DNA from: Burkholderiales bacterium
GTDB taxonomy: Bacteria > Pseudomonadota > Gammaproteobacteria > Burkholderiales > Burkholderiaceae_F
Reading direction: 5' to 3'
Length of the DNA stretch: 6,158 nucleotides
Assembly (NCBI GenBank): GCA_021298875.1
Contig: JAJTHJ010000227.1
Coordinates: 1-6,158, forward strand
Position 1 is the first letter of the stretch, and each line of letters begins with the position of its first letter. Of the stretch, positions 1 to 5,180 are shown one piece after another. The notes beneath the pieces were generated by a model, which was not told where the DNA came from, did not search any database, and was given only the letters and a program-made list of their open reading frames with translations. Position numbers and translations under genes: made by a program.

Positions 1-62
1 AAGCTGTGGCGGATGCCGGGTTTCAGGTCGGGACTCATGCGGGCGATTGTATGGGTAGGCAT
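1..62 (-). CDS. 5' end of a divergent gene, possibly a small acyl-CoA thioesterase (partial, cut by window edge)
   Basis: Read on the minus strand from an ATG at 62, the frame is open to the left edge and gives 20 residues, beginning MPTHTIARMSPDLKPGIRHS. The segment SPDLKPGIRHS resembles the N-terminus of small hotdog-fold thioesterases (FlK-like), whose first strand often begins with a similar 'LKPGxxHxF' phrase. That is recall of the family from a very short match, so the function is tentative. An alternative start is the second ATG at 38. Neither start has a clear Shine-Dalgarno. The gene would diverge from the permease gene at 203, with the inverted repeat at 84-165 lying between them. 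It could equally be a chance open frame. Confidence 0.3.
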   Translation of the reverse strand, partial: MPTHTIARMSPDLKPGIRHS

Positions 63-83
63 GAGGGCGGCTGGCGCCGCTTG

Positions 84-165
84 TGAAGACGACGTCCGCT
101 GCGCGGGCTATGAAGGAGCTGGCGCTGTGCCGACTTCACAGCCCGCGCAGCGGGCTTCATCTTCA
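84..165. repeat. REP/BIME-like imperfect inverted repeat
   Basis: Two 32-base arms, 84-115 and 134-165, are reverse complements of each other at 28 of 32 positions and flank an 18-base loop (116-133). The right arm holds its own small hairpin, a 6-bp stem of AGCCCG (140-145) and CGGGCT (151-156) around the loop CGCAG. This head-to-head pair of short GC-rich palindromes is the layout of REP elements grouped as BIMEs. It fills most of the gap between the divergent left-edge frame and the permease gene. Whether it occurs elsewhere in the genome cannot be seen here, so the REP label is inferred from architecture. In RNA it would fold into a long hairpin of about 28 pairs. Confidence 0.6.
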
Positions 166-180
166 TTTTCACCATAGCCG

Positions 181-200
181 CAGGATCGGCGATCATCCTG
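181..200. promoter_or_regulatory. Short inverted repeat just upstream of the permease start
   Basis: CAGGAT (181-186) and ATCCTG (195-200) form a perfect 6-bp inverted repeat with an 8-base spacer, ending two bases before the ATG at 203. The left arm contains AGGA, the only Shine-Dalgarno-like sequence near this start, although it sits rather far from the ATG. If the hairpin forms in the mRNA it would cover the initiation region. It could also be an operator or a chance palindrome. Confidence 0.2.
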
Positions 201-202
201 CC

Positions 203-1102
203 ATGCTCGCCCCCGACCGCCAACCGCTCGACGCCCGCGCCGCCGCGCTGATGGTGGTGCTGACGATGTGCTGGGGTATGCAGCAGGTGGCGATCAAACT
301 CGCTCTGCCATCGGTGGGGCCGCTGACCCAAGCGGCGATTCGCTCGCTGCTGGCGGGCCTGCTGCTGCTTGGCTGGGCGCGCTGGCGCGGCATCGCGCTC
401 TTCGGTCGCGACGGGACGCTGGCGGCGGGGCTAATGGCCGGCGTGCTCTTTGCCGCGGAGTTCTGCTTCATTTACGCGGGGCTGGCACACACGAGCGCGT
501 CGCGGATGGTGGTGTTCGTCTATCTGGCGCCGATCTTGACCGCGCTCGGGCTGGCCTGGATCATCCCCGGCGAGCGGCTGGCGCCGGTGCAATGGGCGGG
601 CGTGGCACTGGCCTTTGCCGGTTTGGTCGGCGCATTTGCCGATGGCCTTTCGGCCGGTGCGCGCAGCACCTTGTTGGGCGACAGCTTCGGCGTCATCGCC
701 GCCGCGCTGTGGGCGGCCACCACGGTGCTGGTGCGGGCGACCCGGCTGGCGCAGGCCTCGGCGGAGAAGACGCTGTTCTACCAACTCGGCGTGTCGGCAT
801 TGCTGCTGCCTGCAGCGGCGCTGCTGGCGGGCGAACCGGCAGTCGGCCCGCTCAATGCGGTCGCCGTCGGCAGCCTGCTCTTCCAGGGCGTGGTCGTCGC
901 CTTTGCCAGCTACCTCGGCTGGTTCTGGCTGCTGACCCGCTACCTGGCGGGGCGGCTGGCGGTGTTCGCGTTTCTGGCACCAATGTTCGGCGTGCTGTTC
1001 GGCGTGTGGATTTTGGGTGAGACGCTGTCGGCGCGCTTCGCATTGGCGGCGGTTGCGGTCGGCGCCGGTATCGCGCTCGTCAACCTGCGGCGGGCGCGAT
1101 GA
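203..1102 (+). CDS. DMT-superfamily (EamA) permease, exporter-like
   Basis: This 299-residue inner-membrane protein has the two-fold EamA repeat of the drug/metabolite transporter superfamily, about residues 16-145 and 162-296, with roughly ten hydrophobic segments. The two halves carry matching signatures: LAPILTALGLAWIIPGE in the first (P110, G123-E124) and LAPMFGVLFGVWILGE in the second (P260, G272-E273). Family length is usually 280-310 residues, so the protein looks complete. The frame can be extended upstream to a GTG at 83, but those 40 extra residues are encoded by the inverted repeat and are not membrane-like. The ATG at 203 places the first helix about 12 residues in, as is usual. 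The stop overlaps the next start (ATGA at 1099-1102), indicating translational coupling to the reductase. Family members export amino acids, metabolites or drugs; the substrate cannot be inferred. Confidence 0.9.
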   Translation: MLAPDRQPLDARAAALMVVLTMCWGMQQVAIKLALPSVGPLTQAAIRSLLAGLLLLGWARWRGIALFGRDGTLAAGLMAGVLFAAEFCFIYAGLAHTSASRMVVFVYLAPILTALGLAWIIPGERLAPVQWAGVALAFAGLVGAFADGLSAGARSTLLGDSFGVIAAALWAATTVLVRATRLAQASAEKTLFYQLGVSALLLPAAALLAGEPAVGPLNAVAVGSLLFQGVVVAFASYLGWFWLLTRYLAGRLAVFAFLAPMFGVLFGVWILGETLSARFALAAVAVGAGIALVNLRRAR

Positions 1103-1992
1103 AGCGGCGCGACTTAATCGGTGCCGCGCTGGCGCTGGCGGCGGGCCCGCCCGCCGCGGCGGCAGCGCCGACCTTGTCTCGCCCGATCCCCGCCACCGGC
1201 GAGCGCCTGCCCGCGGTCGGCATGGGCACCTGGCTCACGTTCGACATCGGCGATGGCGTAGCCGAGCAGGCGCAGCGGCGCATGGTGCTGCAGGAGTTCT
1301 TCGCCGCCGGCGGCGGGATGATCGATTCGTCGCCGATGTACGGGCGCGCCGAGCGGGTGGTGGGTGAGTTGCTGCCGCAGGTACCGCACGCCGGCAAGCT
1401 CTTCTCGGCGACCAAGGTGTGGACGGCGTTCGACCGCGTCGGGCCGACGCAGATCGACGAATCGCTGCGGCTGTGGCGGCTGTCGCGGCTTGACCTGCTG
1501 CAAGTCCACAACCTGCTCAACTGGCGCGCGCACCTGAAGACGCTGCGCGCCGCGCGCGACGCCGGCCGCGTGCGCCACATCGGCGTGACGACCTCGCACG
1601 GCCGCAAGCACGACGAGATGGAAACGATCCTGAAGACCGAGAAAATCGACTTCATGCAGATCACCTACAACCTCGCCGACGCCAGCGCCGAGCCCTTGCT
1701 GGAACTGGCCGCCGCGCGCGGAGTGGCGGTGATCGTCAACCGGCCGTACGACGGCGGCAACCTGTTCGACCGCGTGGGCACCGTGCCGCTGCCCGGCTGG
1801 GCGGCGGAAGTTGGTAGCGCCAACTGGCCGGACTTTCTGCTCAAGTGGGTGCTGGCGCACCCGGCCGTGACCTGCGTAATCCCGGCCACGCGCCAGCCGC
1901 GCCACATGCGCGAGAACATGGCCGCCGGCCGCGGTGCGCTGCCGGACGCCGCGCAGCGGCGGCGGATGCAGCAGTTCGTCGCCGCGTTGTAA
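1099..1992 (+). CDS. Aldo/keto reductase with Tat-like N-terminal leader
   Basis: This 297-residue protein of the aldo/keto reductase superfamily would be a NAD(P)H-dependent carbonyl reductase. The catalytic tetrad is visible: D76 in the MIDSSPMYG segment, Y81, K106 in SATKVW and H137 in LLQVHNL. Barrel-strand motifs follow (GRVRHIGVTTS at 156-166, FMQITYN at 185-191, VIVNRPY at 211-217). The C-terminal VTCVIPATRQPRHMREN (258-274) matches the cofactor-phosphate region. The N-terminus begins MKRRDLIG and continues with an Ala-rich hydrophobic stretch ending near residue 23. This resembles a twin-arginine signal (RR plus hydrophobic core), although the Ser/Thr before RR is Lys here. The ATG overlaps the permease stop, so the two are probably co-translated. 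The physiological substrate is unknown. An exported AKR would face a cofactor-supply problem, so the leader deserves a test. Confidence 0.92.
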   Translation: MKRRDLIGAALALAAGPPAAAAAPTLSRPIPATGERLPAVGMGTWLTFDIGDGVAEQAQRRMVLQEFFAAGGGMIDSSPMYGRAERVVGELLPQVPHAGKLFSATKVWTAFDRVGPTQIDESLRLWRLSRLDLLQVHNLLNWRAHLKTLRAARDAGRVRHIGVTTSHGRKHDEMETILKTEKIDFMQITYNLADASAEPLLELAAARGVAVIVNRPYDGGNLFDRVGTVPLPGWAAEVGSANWPDFLLKWVLAHPAVTCVIPATRQPRHMRENMAAGRGALPDAAQRRRMQQFVAAL

Positions 1993-2004
1993 GGTGCGGC
2001 CCGC

Positions 2005-2565
2005 ATGCTCAACCTGCCCAACGCGATCACCGTCGTCCGCGCGCTGCTGATCCCGGCCATCGCCGGGCTGCTCGTCGTGCGCGACCATCACAGCGCGCTG
2101 GTGTTGTTTCTGCTGTGCGCGGTGGGCGATCTGCTCGACGGCTGGCTCGCCCGCCGGCTCGACCAGCGCTCGCGCTTCGGCGCCATCGCCGACCCGCTGG
2201 CCGACAAGCTGACCATGCTCACCGTGGCGCTGCTGCTGGCCTGGCAGGGGTTGCTGCCCTGGTGGTTCGCCGCGCTGGTGGTGCTGCGCGACGCGACCAT
2301 CGTCGCCGGCGCGGTGGCCTACCACTTCACCGTCGAGCGGGTGGAGATGGCGCCTACGCGGCTGTCCAAGCTCAACACTGCGCTGGAGTTCGTGCTGCTC
2401 GCAGCAGTGCTGGCGCAAGCCGCGGGCTGGTTTTCGGCGCCGGCGGCCCTGCATGCGGCGGTGCTGCTGACCACGGCAACGATCGTCGCCTCCGGCGCGC
2501 ACTACGTCGTGTCCTGGTCGGTCAAGGCGCGGCGCGCACGGTCGGCTACGATCGGCCGCCGCTGA
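2005..2565 (+). CDS. CDP-alcohol phosphatidyltransferase family protein (PgsA-like)
   Basis: This 186-residue integral membrane enzyme carries the complete family signature D-x2-DG-x2-AR-x8-G-x3-D-x3-D: D42, D45-G46, A49-R50, G59, D63 and D67. These aspartates bind the metal ions and the CDP-linked donor. The N-terminus, MLNLPNAITVVRALLIP, resembles PgsA-type phosphatidylglycerophosphate synthases, and about six hydrophobic segments follow. The likely reaction transfers a phosphatidyl group from CDP-diacylglycerol to an alcohol such as glycerol-3-phosphate, with release of CMP. Which alcohol is used cannot be read from the sequence, and a cardiolipin-synthase-type role is also possible. It begins 12 bases after the reductase stop, with a weak AAGGTG upstream, so it probably shares the transcript. 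It may be a second, non-housekeeping copy, given that its context holds no other lipid genes. Confidence 0.9.
   Translation: MLNLPNAITVVRALLIPAIAGLLVVRDHHSALVLFLLCAVGDLLDGWLARRLDQRSRFGAIADPLADKLTMLTVALLLAWQGLLPWWFAALVVLRDATIVAGAVAYHFTVERVEMAPTRLSKLNTALEFVLLAAVLAQAAGWFSAPAALHAAVLLTTATIVASGAHYVVSWSVKARRARSATIGRR
2547..2552 (+). promoter_or_regulatory. Possible -10 element for the binding-protein gene
   Basis: TACGAT lies 39 bases before the ATG of the periplasmic binding protein, inside the last codons of the phosphatidyltransferase gene. It matches the sigma-70 -10 consensus TATAAT at four of six positions. No good -35 box sits 16-18 bases upstream, so this is only a candidate. Confidence 0.2.
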
Positions 2566-2581
2566 TCGCGGCCCCACAACC

Positions 2582-2588
2582 GGAGGAG
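2582..2588 (+). promoter_or_regulatory. Strong ribosome binding site for the binding-protein gene
   Basis: GGAGGAG immediately precedes the ATG at 2592 and is the best Shine-Dalgarno sequence in the window. It fixes the start of this gene, whose reading frame is otherwise open far upstream to about 1845. It also suggests that the binding protein is made at a higher level than the upstream genes. Confidence 0.75.
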
Positions 2589-2591
2589 AAC

Positions 2592-3473
2592 ATGCAAACG
2601 AATCTGCCGCGCGTGCTGCGCGTGCTTCTGGCCGCGGCCGGCGCCGCGCTGACCCTCGGCGCCCAGGCGCAACTGGCCGACGGCCCGACCATCAAGTCGC
2701 TGCGCGACACCGGCATCATCAAGCTCGGCTACCGCGAAGCGTCGCCGCCGCTGTCGTTCAAGGCGCCGAGCGGCCAGCCGGCCGGCTTCATCGTCGAAAT
2801 CTGCGACCGCGCCATGGGCGTGCTGCGCGAGCAGTTCAAGCTGCCCAACCTGAAAGTCGAGTGGGTGCCGGTGACGGCCGAGAACCGCTTCGAGGCGCTG
2901 GCCACGCGCAAGATCGACCTCGAGTGCGGCACCACCACGGTCACCCTCGGGCGCATGGAGCGGGTGGACTTCTCCAGCTTCACCTTCCTCGACAGCGGCA
3001 CGATGATGGTGCTGGCCGCCGCCGGCATGAAGCGCGTCCCCGACGTGGCCGGTAAGCGGGTCGCCGTCGTCGAGGGCACGACGGCGGCAAGCCGGCTGGC
3101 GGCGGCGATCAAGCGAGGCGCCTTTCGCGCCGAACTCGTCAACTTCCGCTCCGGCCCGGACGCGCTCGCCGCGCTGCGCGGCGGCAAGGTCGACGCTTAT
3201 GCCAACGACCGCATCCTGCTGGCCGGCGTTGCCGCGGCCGAAGGCAGCGGCGGCGCCGGCCTCGCGCTGCTCGAAGACGACTACTCGGTCGACGCCTATG
3301 CGCTGATGATGCGCACCGACGACCGCGCCTTTCGCATCGCGGTCAACCGCGGCCTGTCGCTGGTGTACGGGCTGCCGGAGTTCGGGCAAATTTTCCAGCG
3401 CTGGTTCGGCCCGCAGGCGCGGCCGAGCGGGCCGTTGATCACGGTCTACCTGCTCGGTTTGTACGGCGACTGA
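2592..3473 (+). CDS. Periplasmic amino-acid-binding protein (GltI-like, SBP family 3)
   Basis: This 293-residue substrate-binding protein of the polar amino-acid ABC transporter type resembles E. coli glutamate/aspartate-binding GltI. A Sec signal peptide is clear: basic MQTNLPRVLR, a hydrophobic core at 11-23, and probable cleavage after AQA at 24-26. Family marks follow: GYREASPPLSF (46-56), GFIVEIC (65-71), WVPVTAENRF (91-100, compare IPITSQNR in GltI), and DLECGTTTVTLGRMERVDF (109-127, compare FECGSTT in GltI). R121 is a candidate ligand-carboxylate contact, and GKRVAVVEGTTAA (154-166) starts the second lobe. The ending LPEFGQIFQRWFG is also usual. An acidic amino acid is the likeliest ligand. 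No ABC permease or ATPase gene lies beside it, so it must use components encoded elsewhere or serve another role. It follows the phosphatidyltransferase by 26 bases. Confidence 0.9.
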   Translation: MQTNLPRVLRVLLAAAGAALTLGAQAQLADGPTIKSLRDTGIIKLGYREASPPLSFKAPSGQPAGFIVEICDRAMGVLREQFKLPNLKVEWVPVTAENRFEALATRKIDLECGTTTVTLGRMERVDFSSFTFLDSGTMMVLAAAGMKRVPDVAGKRVAVVEGTTAASRLAAAIKRGAFRAELVNFRSGPDALAALRGGKVDAYANDRILLAGVAAAEGSGGAGLALLEDDYSVDAYALMMRTDDRAFRIAVNRGLSLVYGLPEFGQIFQRWFGPQARPSGPLITVYLLGLYGD

Positions 3474-3484
3474 TCGGCGCGCGG

Positions 3485-3525
3485 CCTGGCGGCAGCGCCG
3501 TCAGGTCGCCGCGGCCTTGGCCGCG
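3485..3525. terminator. Possible hairpins between convergent genes
   Basis: The binding-protein gene and mvaB converge with only 27 bases between their stops. Two GC-rich hairpins span the junction. One pairs CCTG (3485-3488) and GCG with GCGC...CAGG up to 3505, with a 3-base bulge. The other is a clean 7-bp stem, CGCGGCC/GGCCGCG (3510-3525), inside the last codons of mvaB. Neither is followed by a T-run on either strand, so intrinsic termination is uncertain; the second may simply reflect Ala-rich coding. Confidence 0.25.
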
Positions 3526-4412
3526 ATCGCATTACCGGCACGGGCGAAGGCGCGGCGGCCGAGGACGCCGCTGATCCACTGCCCGGTGGCCACGACCTTG
3601 TCGAGGTCGATGCCGGTATCGATGTCCAGCCCGCGCAGCAGGTACAGCACGTCCTCGGTCGCCACGTTGCCGGTGGCGCCTTTGGCGTAAGGGCAACCGC
3701 CCAGCCCGGCGACACTGGTGTCGAAACTGGCGATCCCCAGTTCCAGCGCAGCATAGGTGTTGGCCACGCCCATGCCGTAAGTGTCGTGAAAGTGCCCACT
3801 CACCTTCGGTAACTCGTAGACCCCAAGAACCGCCTCCAGCGCCGCCTGCACCTTGTGCGGCGTGCCGACGCCGATGGTATCGGCCACGCCGACGTGCTGT
3901 GTGCCGAGTTCCTTCATCAGCCGCGCCACGTAGGCGACCGCCGGCGGCTCGACCTCGCCCTGATACGGGCAGCCGAGCGCGCAAGAGATGGCGCCGCGGA
4001 TGGCGATGCCGGCAGCGCGCGCCGCGTCGCACACCGGGCGGAAGCGCTCGATGCTCTCGGCAATCGAGCAGTTGATGTTCCGCTGCGAGAACGCCTCACT
4101 CGCCGCGCCGAAGATGACGATCTCGTCGGCGCGGGCGGCGAGCGCGCCTTCAAAGCCCTTCATGTTCGGCACCAGCACCGAGTAGACGACGCCCGGCTTG
4201 CGCCGGATGCGCGCCATCACCTCGGTGCCATCGGCCATCTGCAGCACCCACTTGGGCGAGACGAACGAAGTCACCTCGATCGCCGCGAAGCCGGCATCGG
4301 TCAGCCGGTCGACGAGTTCGACCTTCACGTCGGCGGCAATCGGCTGTTTCTCGTTTTGCAGCCCGTCGCGCGGGCCGACATCGACGATCTGGACGCGGGC
4401 AGGCAAGTTCAC
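3501..4412 (-). CDS. mvaB: Hydroxymethylglutaryl-CoA lyase
   Basis: This 303-residue cytosolic enzyme cleaves (S)-3-hydroxy-3-methylglutaryl-CoA to acetoacetate and acetyl-CoA, the final step of leucine catabolism. The whole DRE-TIM HMG-CoA lyase pattern is present: VGPRDGLQNE at 12-21 with R15 and the metal ligand D16, E46 in IEVTSFVSPKW, D178 in GVADTIG, metal-binding H207 and H209 in GHFHDTYG, and the signature SVAGLGGCPYAKGATGN (233-249) with catalytic C240 and N249. Length is normal. The start is a GTG at 4412, supported by the typical opening MNLPARVQIVDVGPRDG; only a weak purine stretch (GAGAAG) precedes it. The other liu genes are not adjacent. It lies downstream of the truncated dehydrogenase on the same strand but is separated from it by about 420 bases, so it probably has its own promoter. 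Confidence 0.97.
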   Translation of the reverse strand: MNLPARVQIVDVGPRDGLQNEKQPIAADVKVELVDRLTDAGFAAIEVTSFVSPKWVLQMADGTEVMARIRRKPGVVYSVLVPNMKGFEGALAARADEIVIFGAASEAFSQRNINCSIAESIERFRPVCDAARAAGIAIRGAISCALGCPYQGEVEPPAVAYVARLMKELGTQHVGVADTIGVGTPHKVQAALEAVLGVYELPKVSGHFHDTYGMGVANTYAALELGIASFDTSVAGLGGCPYAKGATGNVATEDVLYLLRGLDIDTGIDLDKVVATGQWISGVLGRRAFARAGNAIAAKAAAT

Positions 4413-4832
4413 GGCAAGAGCTTCTCAGGGAGCGGGTCCGAGAGAATCGTAACGCCGCCACGCTCGCGCGCGGCGTCGGACGGGTCGATCCTTGCGGCGA
4501 GATTTGCTCCAGATCCACCGCGTGCAACCCGCCAAAGGCGTCACCCCCGCTTGCGCGCGGAGAGCGGAAGTCGGCCCGTCGGTATGGAGGTGGAACGTCC
4601 ACCGAGCAGGCGTTCGCATCGGCAGGCTCGACGATCTTGCAACGCGCATCGCCTCGGCGCGGTTGCCGGTGAGCGCTCGGATCGGTGGCAGCGAGCCGAA
4701 CTAGCCCGCTCGGCCTCGGGCCGCCGCAAACGGGAGGCTGGCGTCGCGGAAGCTGCGCCAACGACTCAAGGTCGCTGCGCCGGGCGGGTGGGGCACGGCA
4801 GGCACCGTGGGGTGGCGCACAGCCTTCCGTCG
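4413..4832. other. Gene-free stretch between mvaB and the dehydrogenase remnant
   Basis: No frame here gives a protein I recognise. Several frames stay open on both strands, but they read as Arg-, Ala- and Pro-rich shadow sequence, as expected in GC-rich DNA. The stretch contains a perfect 6-bp inverted repeat with a 3-base centre, GGTGGA-ACG-TCCACC (4589-4603), which could be an operator or a hairpin. It also has a 5-bp hairpin, CGGCC-TCG-GGCCG (4711-4723), without a T-run. The part nearest mvaB probably holds its promoter. From 4701 to 4832 the dehydrogenase remnant's frame runs on past the normal end of the protein. No tRNA-like cloverleaf or direct repeat was seen. Confidence 0.5.
4446..4451 (-). 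promoter_or_regulatory. Possible -10 element for mvaB
   Basis: On the minus strand TACGAT lies 33 bases upstream of the mvaB GTG, in a slightly AT-richer patch (GTTACGATTCTC). Distance and sequence suit a sigma-70 -10 box, but no recognisable -35 sequence is found at the expected spacing. Confidence 0.25.
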
Positions 4833-5132
4833 ATAGCCGCGCTGCCGATCGACCACGCCGCCGACCGCCTCGCCGCGCGCAAGATGCGTCAGCTTGGCGG
4901 CGATCTGCGCGGCGGCTTCTCCGATCTGCGTTTCGGCGGAGACATGCGGCGTCACCAAAATCTTCGGGTGCTGCCAGAAGGGGGGCGCCAGCGGCAGCGG
5001 CTCGACCGCAAACACATCCAGCGTGGCCGCGCCGAGCTTGCCGGCATCGAGCAGCGCCAGCAGGTCGTCCTCGACCACGTGCGCGCCGCGGCCGACGTTG
5101 ATGAGGTGCGCGCCGTCGGCCAGCCGTACGAG
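4833..5132 (-). pseudogene. C-terminal remnant of a GhrA-type glyoxylate/hydroxypyruvate reductase (D-2-hydroxyacid dehydrogenase)
   Basis: About 100 residues match the end of NAD(P)-dependent glyoxylate/hydroxypyruvate reductase A, which reduces glyoxylate and hydroxypyruvate and is normally about 310 residues long. The segment runs from LVRLADGAHLINVGRG through LDVFAVEPLPLAPPFW and ILVTPHVSAET to VVDRQRGY, the family's usual last residues (E. coli GhrA ends in VDRARGY). The catalytic Arg (NVGRG), Glu (VFAVEP) and His (TPHVS) are all kept. The N-terminal substrate domain and the GxGxxG part of the Rossmann fold are missing, so it cannot be a working enzyme. The codon after RGY is CGA, where one transition from TGA would explain loss of the stop; the frame then continues to 4701 with unrelated residues. 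Upstream, the frame opens at a TTG (5183) overlapping the immunity gene's stop. Loss of the front is certain; whether the remnant is still translated is unknown. Confidence 0.85.
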
Positions 5133-5180
5133 CGATGCAGATCTGTAGTTGTGACTTGTCGGGTATGGGAACCCGGCGGT
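5133..5180. other. Junction between the dehydrogenase remnant and the immunity gene
   Basis: This short segment matches neither neighbour and is AT-richer than they are: 19 of 39 bases at 5134-5172 are G or C, against about two thirds around it. It includes a 5-bp hairpin, CGGGT/ACCCG (5160-5164 and 5171-5175), and lies exactly where the homology of the truncated reductase breaks off. It is best read as a rearrangement scar or the edge of an inserted segment. No target-site duplication can be judged because the other side is outside the window. Confidence 0.4.

Noticed and set aside
83..202. An upstream GTG extension of the permease by 40 residues
   Set aside because: The extra residues come from the inverted repeat, are hydrophilic and His/Arg-rich, and are not expected before the first helix of a DMT permease.
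1114..2577. A 487-codon open frame on the minus strand, opposite the reductase and phosphatidyltransferase
   Set aside because: Its translation is Arg/Gln/His/Gly-rich with no family motif, while the plus strand beneath it encodes two proteins with intact catalytic signatures. It is a GC-driven shadow.
1845..2591. An N-terminal extension of the binding protein through the phosphatidyltransferase gene
   Set aside because: The frame is open but out of phase with that gene. The strong GGAGGAG plus a signal peptide beginning at 2592 set the real start.
4701..4832. The tail after RGY in the dehydrogenase remnant as a real extra domain
   Set aside because: It is Arg/Pro/Ala-rich, has no motif, and lies past the usual family C-terminus. 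A lost stop codon explains it better.
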